From RFSX01 sp964591455 (lineage in GTDB: Bacteria; Bacteroidota; Bacteroidia; Chitinophagales; Saprospiraceae), in NCBI GenBank assembly GCA_964591455.1, contig CAZQDZ010000005.1, forward strand, positions 62,001 through 126,000: a DNA stretch of 64,000 nucleotides. The letters are read 5' to 3'. Positions within the stretch are counted from its first letter, which is position 1; every line of letters starts with the position of its first letter. This document shows, piece after piece, positions 33,699 to 42,149 of the stretch. Made by a program: the position numbers and the translations under genes. The notes under the pieces are model-generated. The model was not told where the DNA came from, searched no databases, and worked only from the letters and a program-made list of their open reading frames with translations.

Positions 33699-34896
33699 TT
33701 ATCTTCCCTTCCAGAAACTATTTAATTATTTAAGGAATGACCTTAAGATAGAATTGGACGTTGTGCAATACGAGCATTTTGTCTATCTTTTTCTTTCTAA
33801 CCAATGGTATGATGAAGCAAGAGTTAAGGATAAAGGCTATCTCAGAGATCGTCTTAAATCATTAATCATCGCCATGTGGATTCCCAAACAACGATATGTT
33901 CCGGAATTTGAAAAGTACTATCATAAAAACTATAGGAATCTTCTGTTGTCCCACACGATGGTGCCAGAGGATAAGCCAGAAATAGTTTTGAAATCCGAGG
34001 AAGAACAGAGTGGTGTAGAAAAAGAATCAGAATCTCCAATACCGACAGAAGAACCAGAGCCAAAACCTCCTGTTGTTCCGGGTACTCCTTCTGAACCCCT
34101 TGGAGATATCCCACCAGTCCCTATATCAGGTATGCAAAGTACAACTGCAAATGCCTATCTTAATTTTGAGAACACCTTTGATCGGGGTATACAAGATGTT
34201 ACCTTTAGTGGAAAGCACTCTGCACTGAATGCGCAGTTTATCTTTTCAGAAAAACATCAATTACCCGTTTCTAATAGGAAAGCTTTGACCTTGTTTCGCC
34301 ATCTGAATAGTGTCACCCGGCGATCTGAAACGGATAGAATCGCTGTCAAGGATACCGTTAGTAAAGTTGTAAAGGACAAGTATTTTACATACCCCATTTA
34401 TGAAAAAGAAAGAAGAGGGGATATAGATTTGCTACTTATCATAGAGCACGGAGGACCAATGATTGCCTTTCAAAGTTGGTGGAAGCAAATAAGAAAAGTC
34501 TTTAAACAAACTAATGACAATACGAAGTTGAGAATCTTCTTCTACAGTAATTATCCCACACCGAATAAGGAAAGAGATGACTACTATCTGTATTATAATT
34601 TAAGTCATTCCAAGCCGATACTGTTACGGAATTTATGCAATGAGATTCATATAGCAACTAATGTTTTTTTCTTTAGTGATGCCGGTGTTCTAGATTCTAA
34701 AACCGATATGAATAAATTGATGGAGTTGCTGCAAGTGATTCGGATTATCAAAACGGCGACATCAAAGATTGTTTGGTTGAATCCAATGCAGAAAGCAGAT
34801 TGGTCAGGCAAGCTTGCAGAGATACTGCAACAAGAATGTTTTATGGTTCCTTATTCCAGATCTGGTATCTCTGATGCCGTTAAATATTTGAAGTAG
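33685..34896 (+). CDS. degenerate vWA-like partner of the MoxR ATPase
   Basis: The gene starts at GTG 33685 inside the moxR end. The 403 residues comprise an N-terminal helical domain (1-95), a Pro/Glu-rich linker (about 100-150, PTEEPEPKPPVVPG) and a C-terminal Rossmann-like domain (about 230-403). That domain follows the vWA order: the strand LLLIIEHGGPM stands where DxSGSM would be (E254, G256, P258 replace the MIDAS residues), then FFFSDAGVL and the typical VWLNPMQKADW segment. The metal site is lost, so it probably binds partners without a metal. Adjacent MoxR and vWA genes are a known functional pair. Confidence 0.8.
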   Translation: MESDNYLPFQKLFNYLRNDLKIELDVVQYEHFVYLFLSNQWYDEARVKDKGYLRDRLKSLIIAMWIPKQRYVPEFEKYYHKNYRNLLLSHTMVPEDKPEIVLKSEEEQSGVEKESESPIPTEEPEPKPPVVPGTPSEPLGDIPPVPISGMQSTTANAYLNFENTFDRGIQDVTFSGKHSALNAQFIFSEKHQLPVSNRKALTLFRHLNSVTRRSETDRIAVKDTVSKVVKDKYFTYPIYEKERRGDIDLLLIIEHGGPMIAFQSWWKQIRKVFKQTNDNTKLRIFFYSNYPTPNKERDDYYLYYNLSHSKPILLRNLCNEIHIATNVFFFSDAGVLDSKTDMNKLMELLQVIRIIKTATSKIVWLNPMQKADWSGKLAEILQQECFMVPYSRSGISDAVKYLK

Positions 34897-37800
34897 ATGG
34901 CATTATCGCTAATCAATAAAAACCGACTGGAACTATTCGAAGAGCGATATCCTCTTTCACATCATATTTTTATGTACCATGTTTCCTATCTACGTGTATT
35001 CACCACAGATTTGCTGTACAAATTATGGATGAATTTCAAAGAGGATGAAAATACAGAATCTCTAAATATACCGATAACAGTAGTAGCAGATGTCATAAAT
35101 TCCCCAGTAATCAAAATATTAGGACACGATCTCTTTGAAATGTATCCAGAAATTAGAGAGAAGTTACGCCTTAAGCTAATGGACCAAGAAAGCTTAGGGC
35201 TACAGCGAAAAAGAAGAATAGCAGCATTCTTAAGGGAGTATGTTCATTATAATCGGAAGGCGATACCTTCAAAATTGATTGAAGAAGTTTTACTTTTTGA
35301 CGCCAAGTCCATTCTGAATCCTTTGGAATCCATACATGATATATTGGAAACCACACAGAAACAGTTATCGTCAGCAAAAGTCCCTGTCAGCAAAGTCAAA
35401 AAGACATTGAGTTTTGTAGAAGAACAATCGCATACTTTTTTAGGTTCGGCCACTCGGGCAGGCCGTAACCCTTGGGAAATCGCCAAGGCACTTTTGTATC
35501 TAAAGTTGCAACACCATTCTGGTGAGAAAGTCATTCATCCAGAGTTAATTAGTAAAGTAAGAGAAAGTATAACGGAAAATAAGAAGTCTGAAAATGCTAT
35601 TTCTATAAAACTTGAACAGGAATTGTTAGAAATACTAACTGAATTTTCTTCAGATCCTAGTGAGCCGGCTTCAGAATACCCTACACTGCATTGCATTCTA
35701 ATTGGTGCAAGCCACTATGCTTCGACTGACCTATTACCTTTAGAAAGTGCAACCAGAGATGTATATAAGATGCAAGAATTCATTCATACTAATCTAAAGA
35801 ACACCTCTATTATCTCTTTTACAAGTCCTACTAAAAAGAACATAGAAGACCATTTCGAAGCGCTCCAGAAAAAAGTAAAGAATGGGGATTCTATTCTATT
35901 CTATTACGCCGGATATGGAGGAAGAGAATCTAGTAAAACAGAAAAATTTGAAAAAGTAATAGCTTTTTCTGACGAGTTGAATAGTGAAGTGAATCGTCTT
36001 TCAGTGAAAGAACTAGAGTACTTATTTAAAAATCTATTTGAAAAAGGTGTCGAAGTTGTTGCCATTTTAGATTGTGCCTACAGCATCAACACTAAAAGAT
36101 CGAATGATGAGACTATGAAACTTAGGACTATCCCAGATCAGCTAGGCAAAAGAGAAACAATAAACTTAATTCACAAAGGCATCACAAATCAAGAAAATTT
36201 AAAAAACAAGAGATATACCTTAATTGAAGTAAACTATAACTCGATCGAAGTAATCGAAAATGAAATAGAAGGATTTTTCGTACAAAAATTCTTGAAAGTT
36301 CTGCCTATTTATGGAAATCAAAATTTTGAGAACAATAATTTACATCCAGGTCGTCCTTTAGAACTTGAAACAGTTTTGGTTTTCCTAAACGATTACCCTG
36401 AAAGAATTGTGGAATTGGAAATCAAAAGAGAAAAATATAAAAACCAAAAAAATCAAGCTGTCAAAAATCAAGAATATGAAAAGGCGGCAGACCTAAGAGA
36501 TGCTGAATCAAAAACAGAAAAACAGATTGATTCTTTTATTAAGGAAAATAGTACCTTAACAAATCAATCTATTTCTGCGATTCAATATCCGGAAAGAGGA
36601 AGAACATTATCAAGACCAATATTTGAAGGATTCTATCACACAAATCTTGAAATTTTACAAAACCGAATTAGCAATGCAATCGAAAGTGAGGCATCCATAC
36701 TCGATCTCTCCTATCTTGATCTTGAAGATGTCCCAGAAGGAATTCATCAGCTTGAAAACTTAGAAGTGATTAGTCTGAAGGGCAATAAAATTTCTAAGTT
36801 TCCAGAATTATTATTATTAAATAAAAATGAATTCAACCTTCCTTGGCATGAAGTTGTAGGTAAGAAATTAAAAAATCTAAAGAGACTAGATTTTACCAAC
36901 AACTTATTGCACAAAGTATCAGACCTAGGTATAGTCCTACTAATTTGTCCTGATGCAGAAATTAATGACAAAATTACAATAGAAGAATGGACGGAAGAAG
37001 ACCAGTTCTTAGACGACCTAAGAGGAGTATTCCAATTAGTAGGAAAAAAAATAAGGCAGAATAGAATAGAAGATGTTAATGAAGTAATGAGTGGGCTCTA
37101 TAAGCAAGTGCTTTCTTTTAATTTGAGAAGCTATTTATTAGAACAACTGTCTAGATTAACAAGAAGAGACCACTTCACTATCCTCAACATTAAGGAATTA
37201 ATTCATTTATCGTTTGATCTATACAAGTTATTTTCCAAGGACCAACTATTCCAAATATTTAATAGCTTATATAAGCTTGACAAAGAAAACAACTACCTAT
37301 TTAAAAGTAGGGAAAATTACATTACTACCTATGCTCCTAAATGGATGTTGGATGATGAATTAATAGATCGTGGTGATTTTGAAGCTGCGCTTGATTTGTT
37401 CACATCAGAAATTGAGTCAATCTCCCCGACTAGAGAGATGATCATCAACCTTCTCTTCTTATGTGCCTGTACTTCCAATTACAGAAAATTAGAAGCCTAC
37501 TCTGAACATTACAAGAATCTAACACCTATCACTTCAAAAGAAAGTGAAAAGATTATAAGCAATGCGCTTGCAACACATATAAACTCAGCTCATGCTGTTA
37601 TTAGAGATTTTATGGGATCATATCCCAATAATCCTCTTGGATTCGAAATGTATTATAACATGCATTTCCTAAGAGGCAATATTAGGTATGCTGCTTCAGA
37701 AACGGAGTACAATGGAGAGATGGAAGACATGTCAGAGACTGTACAAAAAATCATTTATGAATCTCGCCAAAAGTTAAAGCTAGAACGATTTCTTTGTTCT

Positions 37801-40575
37801 ATTTTTCAAGACGAACAATTTATTGCTAACGGAGTTATCCTAAAGAACAACTATGTCTTAGGTACCTTAGATTTTATGAAAGAAGTTGGGACTAATCTCA
37901 ATGTTAGAATTAAACATAAAGGTGAAGTTAGAAAAGTTAGACTCGATGGTAACGATATCCTTTTAGGGGGAGGCCATTCTGACCATTTTGGCATTTTCAA
38001 AATATTAGATGACATAGAAGTAGAAGGTGTAGCCTTGTTAGACAATCACATCGATTTATCAAAAGACAACTACAATCTAGTTTATGCTGAGAATGGGAAA
38101 ACCTTCAAAGCTGTAGAGGGAGCTCTAAAAAACTACAATGACTCTTATCGCTTTACAACTATATGTAACATAGAGTCAATTCATGGTGGTGGCATTTTTA
38201 CCAAAGAAGGTGAGTTTGTAGGGTGGAATAGAGAAACTGTGATTGATAGAAATTTTCCGAATCTCCATCCTACATGTTTTCGAAATTGTGTTATTTCTTC
38301 TGTTCATGAAATACTAGAAGCTATAAAGTTGGCAAGCATTTCATTTGACAAAAAGACGGGTACAATAAGTGCAAGAAACCAATCGAAAGAAAAAAATATA
38401 ATATTGTTTGGACCTCCTGGTTCAGGAAAGGGTACACAGGCGAAAAAGCTAGTAGATAAATTTGGCTTAACCCATATTTCTACTGGAGATCTTTTTAGAT
38501 ATGAGTTAGGAAATAATACTCCTTTAGGTCTACAAGCTCGAAAACATATGGATCAGGGAGAACTAGTTCCTGATGAGGTAACCGTAGCTATGTTAGCGAA
38601 CAAATTAAATATGACTCCTAATAGTAAGGGATATATATTAGATGGTTTTCCAAGAACAATATCTCAATCAAAAGCTTTGGATATTCTTCTATCTGGAAGG
38701 AATACAGATGTAACTCACCTTTTAGCTTTAGATGTAAACGATGAAGAAATAGTCAAGAGGCTCTTAGAAAGAGGAAAAACATCTAAGAGAGCTGATGATG
38801 CCAACGAAGAAGTCATCCGACATAGAATTATTGAGTATAACGCCAAAACTAGACCTGTCTATGATTACTATCAGAAGAAAGGACTTTCCCAAAAAATAAA
38901 TGGACTAGGTTCAGAAGAAGAGGTTTTTGATAGGTTATATAGTGCATTGGATTCAGACGCAAAAGTTCGAAACAATGACATTACTAAATGGCTCCTAACT
39001 GTAGGTGCCAGCAACGTCCAACAGTACAGCAGCTCCACAGAAATGCAAGATGCGACCATGCTACTTGCAGTATCAATGTTCGAAAACAATATCGGCTTAC
39101 TGAGTTGTGGCTGGCCAGGAGTTGACGAAAACCTGATTGAACGGTTTATTAATGTTATAAAAGACAATAAAAAGAATCCTCATGATTATATAAAAATCAT
39201 GTCTTATCCATCCAGTCCTAAAACTTTTGATTGGTTGCCAAAAATTGAGATTTCTGGAAAAGACTTTGAGATGCGTTCAGCACAGATGATAGATATGTCA
39301 GATGGCGTGGTTCTAATCGGAGGTCAAGATCTGGTACTTAGAACTGCTGAGTTTGCTAAAGAACGAGGAAAGCCAATCTATCCTATTCCGACAACTGGAA
39401 GAGCCGCTGATACCTATTTTAATGAAAATGAGATATTTTATGCCAATATTTATAATGGTAATTCTCTACCAGATGTTATAAAATCAATTTTTCAAGACTT
39501 AAAAGTAAGTAACTATCATCCTCATAATTGGGCTTTGGTTGCTGGCACCTCCGGCAGGAAGAAGTTTGATTCTAACTTAAATCAACAAGAAGCTTGCAGA
39601 CTATTAGCAAAAGAACTGGTCAATCAAAACATAGGTCTTGTGACCAGCAGTTGGTACGGTGTGGATACTTCAATTAGTAAAGCCTATCTAAGTGAATTAA
39701 AAAAGAAATTTCTCCCCTCAAAGAATTACCTAAAAATTTACGACACTAAAGAAGAGAAACTAGATACTGATATTACTTCCCTGGCGACAGTTGTTAACAT
39801 CTCATCTGGTTCGTTTGAGGATGCCACTCCTCTCATTCTCGGATTAGCAGATTTAGTATTTATTATAGGAGGTGCAGGAGGTGCTATGCATTTAGCTAAA
39901 AGTGCTCTCGGAAAAAGACTTATTACAATACCTATTTATCAAACAGGTGGAAAAGCAGAATCATTGTATTTAGAACTTGAAGATGATAGCCATCTACTTA
40001 AAGAATGGAAATTTGATAAACTAGAAACATCAATTAAGAAATTAACTTCTTTTGCCCAGATGCGTTATTTTATTAAGTCAATGCATGGGCCTTATGATGG
40101 ATATAAGTCAGCACTTAACAATGAATTACTAAACAATAGATTTAGAGCTATTCACTATTTCAGAAAATTTCTTTTATCTACTCTACTAACAAGATTTGAA
40201 AAAACTGATATTACAAGGCAATACAATATGTTGGGATACCTAGTTGATTGCACAGGCTATGTACAATACATCTTTCAGGATATTTATCGAGAATTTGCTG
40301 CTATTTGCAATACTGAATTATTACAAATTAAATCAAGGCAAGATTCGATGATTAATGAATTAAGTCGAACCAGAAAAATTAATGACAACTTTACAGAAGA
40401 AATCTATCACCAAGAATATAGTGATGAAAGTAAGTGGGATCCAGAATACCCTCACGATCCTGATGACAAATACAAAGTCTTAGATGATATTAACCGCTAT
40501 GATCTCAGAAACTATATGGCAGCTTTTGAGAAGAGCAGATCAGAGCTTAATGAGAGATGGAACGACTTGAAATAA
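34897..40575 (+). CDS. giant multidomain hub: pseudocaspase, UVR, LRR, pseudotrypsin, adenylate kinase, tandem SLOG
   Basis: One continuous 1892-codon frame. In order: helical N-terminus (1-255); caspase fold (261-498) with both catalytic residues lost (Y340 for His in YYAGYGG; A394 for Cys in DCAYS); UVR/ClpC-type motif (about 505-545, NQEYEKAADLRD); leucine-rich repeats (601-680); helical region; trypsin-like fold (about 960-1120) with D992 and H1096 where His and Ser belong; a complete adenylate kinase (1167-1352) with GPPGSGKGT (K1178), DGFPRT (D1249) and a short LID; two SLOG-like nucleotide-binding domains (about 1364-1515 and 1544-1720, with GLLSCGWPGVDE, DGVVLIGGQD, DLVFIIGGAGGAMH); helical C-terminus. 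Start abuts the upstream stop. Likely scaffold and nucleotide sensor of the system (inference). Confidence 0.9.
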   Translation: MALSLINKNRLELFEERYPLSHHIFMYHVSYLRVFTTDLLYKLWMNFKEDENTESLNIPITVVADVINSPVIKILGHDLFEMYPEIREKLRLKLMDQESLGLQRKRRIAAFLREYVHYNRKAIPSKLIEEVLLFDAKSILNPLESIHDILETTQKQLSSAKVPVSKVKKTLSFVEEQSHTFLGSATRAGRNPWEIAKALLYLKLQHHSGEKVIHPELISKVRESITENKKSENAISIKLEQELLEILTEFSSDPSEPASEYPTLHCILIGASHYASTDLLPLESATRDVYKMQEFIHTNLKNTSIISFTSPTKKNIEDHFEALQKKVKNGDSILFYYAGYGGRESSKTEKFEKVIAFSDELNSEVNRLSVKELEYLFKNLFEKGVEVVAILDCAYSINTKRSNDETMKLRTIPDQLGKRETINLIHKGITNQENLKNKRYTLIEVNYNSIEVIENEIEGFFVQKFLKVLPIYGNQNFENNNLHPGRPLELETVLVFLNDYPERIVELEIKREKYKNQKNQAVKNQEYEKAADLRDAESKTEKQIDSFIKENSTLTNQSISAIQYPERGRTLSRPIFEGFYHTNLEILQNRISNAIESEASILDLSYLDLEDVPEGIHQLENLEVISLKGNKISKFPELLLLNKNEFNLPWHEVVGKKLKNLKRLDFTNNLLHKVSDLGIVLLICPDAEINDKITIEEWTEEDQFLDDLRGVFQLVGKKIRQNRIEDVNEVMSGLYKQVLSFNLRSYLLEQLSRLTRRDHFTILNIKELIHLSFDLYKLFSKDQLFQIFNSLYKLDKENNYLFKSRENYITTYAPKWMLDDELIDRGDFEAALDLFTSEIESISPTREMIINLLFLCACTSNYRKLEAYSEHYKNLTPITSKESEKIISNALATHINSAHAVIRDFMGSYPNNPLGFEMYYNMHFLRGNIRYAASETEYNGEMEDMSETVQKIIYESRQKLKLERFLCSIFQDEQFIANGVILKNNYVLGTLDFMKEVGTNLNVRIKHKGEVRKVRLDGNDILLGGGHSDHFGIFKILDDIEVEGVALLDNHIDLSKDNYNLVYAENGKTFKAVEGALKNYNDSYRFTTICNIESIHGGGIFTKEGEFVGWNRETVIDRNFPNLHPTCFRNCVISSVHEILEAIKLASISFDKKTGTISARNQSKEKNIILFGPPGSGKGTQAKKLVDKFGLTHISTGDLFRYELGNNTPLGLQARKHMDQGELVPDEVTVAMLANKLNMTPNSKGYILDGFPRTISQSKALDILLSGRNTDVTHLLALDVNDEEIVKRLLERGKTSKRADDANEEVIRHRIIEYNAKTRPVYDYYQKKGLSQKINGLGSEEEVFDRLYSALDSDAKVRNNDITKWLLTVGASNVQQYSSSTEMQDATMLLAVSMFENNIGLLSCGWPGVDENLIERFINVIKDNKKNPHDYIKIMSYPSSPKTFDWLPKIEISGKDFEMRSAQMIDMSDGVVLIGGQDLVLRTAEFAKERGKPIYPIPTTGRAADTYFNENEIFYANIYNGNSLPDVIKSIFQDLKVSNYHPHNWALVAGTSGRKKFDSNLNQQEACRLLAKELVNQNIGLVTSSWYGVDTSISKAYLSELKKKFLPSKNYLKIYDTKEEKLDTDITSLATVVNISSGSFEDATPLILGLADLVFIIGGAGGAMHLAKSALGKRLITIPIYQTGGKAESLYLELEDDSHLLKEWKFDKLETSIKKLTSFAQMRYFIKSMHGPYDGYKSALNNELLNNRFRAIHYFRKFLLSTLLTRFEKTDITRQYNMLGYLVDCTGYVQYIFQDIYREFAAICNTELLQIKSRQDSMINELSRTRKINDNFTEEIYHQEYSDESKWDPEYPHDPDDKYKVLDDINRYDLRNYMAAFEKSRSELNERWNDLK

Positions 40576-40651
40576 TTTTATTTATAATGGTTTATATGTT
40601 CAAGTTCTAACCAATTTCTGTCAAGGAGGTCTTTGCCTTTTGCGTTTCTAA

Positions 40652-40752
40652 TCAGCTAACGGGCGCCAGCTTTACCTTCAGCCCATTTAGCGAAGCATTG
40701 ATTTTAATCTGACAGCTCAGCCTCGAATTATCTTCCACAAAAAAGGCTTGGT
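40652..40752 (-). repeat. right island boundary, attR-like repeat inside the ferredoxin 3' end
   Basis: The last 101 bases of the ferredoxin gene repeat 21066-21166 in the same orientation with 10 differences, nearly all synonymous. Under the integration model this copy was brought in by the element and restores the gene. The 76 bases between the last island gene and this repeat show no other feature. Confidence 0.8.
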
Positions 40753-40975
40753 CCAGCATATCTTCTTCATCATCAGATGCCTCTCGTAACTCATGATCAG
40801 ACTCTACATAACAGTGACAAGAGGCACATAAAGCCATGCCGCCACAAGTGCCTTCCACAGGTAATTCATAAGACTTTAGAACCTCCATTAAATTGAGGTT
40901 CATGTCTGTAGGCGCTTCCAGATGATGCTCATGTTCATCCCTATCCGTAACTGTTATTTTGATGATGTCTTCCAA
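40652..40975 (-). CDS. [2Fe-2S] ferredoxin, adrenodoxin type
   Basis: A 107-residue electron carrier with the ligand pattern C44-x5-C50-x2-C53 (GTCGGMALCASC) and C88 (RLSCQI), plus an extra C55. The acidic stretch ELREASDDEEDMLD is typical of the partner-binding helix. It lies 18 bases downstream of the reductase gene on the same strand, so both probably form one redox couple and operon. Its 3' end doubles as the island attachment site. Confidence 0.93.
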   Translation of the reverse strand: MEDIIKITVTDRDEHEHHLEAPTDMNLNLMEVLKSYELPVEGTCGGMALCASCHCYVESDHELREASDDEEDMLDQAFFVEDNSRLSCQIKINASLNGLKVKLAPVS

Positions 40976-40993
40976 TAGATGCTAATGATATAT

Positions 40994-42004
40994 TTAGTTA
41001 CTTGCACCAGGCACACCTGTGACCGTTGTATACTTAAAGCTCAACTTTTGGTCAGGATATATATGCTTAAAAGCTGATTGTACCATCAGGGTCGCTTCAT
41101 GAAAACCGCAGAGAATAAGTTTTAGTTTCCCTTCGTAAGTATTGATGTCTCCGATGGCATAGATACCCTCTACGCCAGTGCTGTAATCACGGGTATCTAC
41201 TTCTATCGCACTCCGATTGATATTAAGACCCCAATCGGCTATAGGTCCAAGCTTAGGTGTAAGTCCGAATAGAGGAATGAAGTAATTGACACCCAATTTT
41301 TTTTCTCCACTCTCTTTAGATTTTATGATGACGTGCTCTAAGGCTGTATCTCCTTCGACACCTATAGCTTGGGACTCAGTTATGAGATTGACTTTCCCTG
41401 CTTTGGCTAGAGCCATCACTTTATCCACGCTATCTAGCGCTCCTCTAAAACTAGACCTTCTATGTATTAGTGTTGTAGACTTAGCGATGCCAGCCAGTTC
41501 TATAGTCCAATCCAGAGCAGAATCCCCACCGCCTGCTATAAGGATATCCTTATCCCTATACTTTTCTGGGTCCTTCACCATATAGTCCACACCGTTATCC
41601 TCATAGTTGGCAATCCCTTCGATAGGTGGTTTTCGTGGCTCGAAACAACCAAGCCCACCTGCGATAGCGATGACAGGGGCTTTGATGATAGTGCCTCTAT
41701 TGGTCGTCAGGGTATATTCTTTATCGCCTGTCTTTTTGATTGATTCTGCTTTTTCCCCTAATGTAAAACCAGGTTTAAAAGGTGCTATTTGTGTCATCAG
41801 ATTATCTACCAATTCTCCTGCTAGGATGCTAGGAAATCCTGGAATATCATAGATTGGCTTTTTGGGGTATATCTCAGAAAGTTGACCTCCAGGTTGGGGA
41901 AGCACATCCACTAGATGACACCTAAGTTTCAGTAACCCTGCCTCGAATACAGTAAACAGGCCACAAGGTCCTGCACCAATTATTATTATGTCAGTACTTA
42001 TCAT
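40994..42004 (-). CDS. ferredoxin-NADP+ reductase, thioredoxin-reductase-like type
   Basis: A 336-residue flavoprotein from the ATG at 42004, directly before ISTDIIIIGAGPCGLF, the FAD-binding Rossmann motif GAGPCG. An earlier in-frame ATG at 42031 would add nine unlikely residues. The second dinucleotide site is ILIAGGGDSALDWTIELA, and there is no CxxC redox motif, which separates this type from true thioredoxin reductases. The C-terminal GIYAIGDINTYEGKLKLIL matches the family. Located just upstream of ferredoxin. Confidence 0.93.
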   Translation of the reverse strand: MISTDIIIIGAGPCGLFTVFEAGLLKLRCHLVDVLPQPGGQLSEIYPKKPIYDIPGFPSILAGELVDNLMTQIAPFKPGFTLGEKAESIKKTGDKEYTLTTNRGTIIKAPVIAIAGGLGCFEPRKPPIEGIANYEDNGVDYMVKDPEKYRDKDILIAGGGDSALDWTIELAGIAKSTTLIHRRSSFRGALDSVDKVMALAKAGKVNLITESQAIGVEGDTALEHVIIKSKESGEKKLGVNYFIPLFGLTPKLGPIADWGLNINRSAIEVDTRDYSTGVEGIYAIGDINTYEGKLKLILCGFHEATLMVQSAFKHIYPDQKLSFKYTTVTGVPGASN

Positions 42005-42149
42005 TTTATGAATCCGCCCTTTACTTAGCAAATTATATTTAAGGTCGCAAAGTTAATGAATCAGCCTTTGCAATGCCGAGTAGTTACACCTGCGTAAAAT
42101 GTCAGAATAATGTTCTGTGCTTCAGCTTTTATCTTACAGAAATAGTCTG

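Larger units (their letters stand above)
21066..40752 (+). mobile_element. genomic island flanked by ferredoxin-gene direct repeats
   Basis: About 19.6 kb bounded by att-like repeats (21066-21166 and 40652-40752). All eleven genes inside lie on the + strand with gaps of 0-41 bases or short overlaps, so one polycistronic unit is likely, starting in 21167-21282. The coding sequence looks more AT-rich than the flanks by eye, less so around 30.7-34.9 kb. No integrase, transposase, phage or conjugation gene is present, so transfer would need recombination or a helper. Ferredoxin and its reductase remain intact at the right side. Confidence 0.7.

Noticed and set aside
34897..40575. Assembly fusion of several genes into one giant frame
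   Set aside because: The frame has no internal stop over 5.7 kb, linkers are natural in composition, and no new start or gap is seen at domain borders. I treat it as one gene but note the check.
21066..40752. Prophage or conjugative element
   Set aside because: No capsid, terminase, portal, tail, relaxase, tra or integrase gene is present. The island is a cargo operon only.
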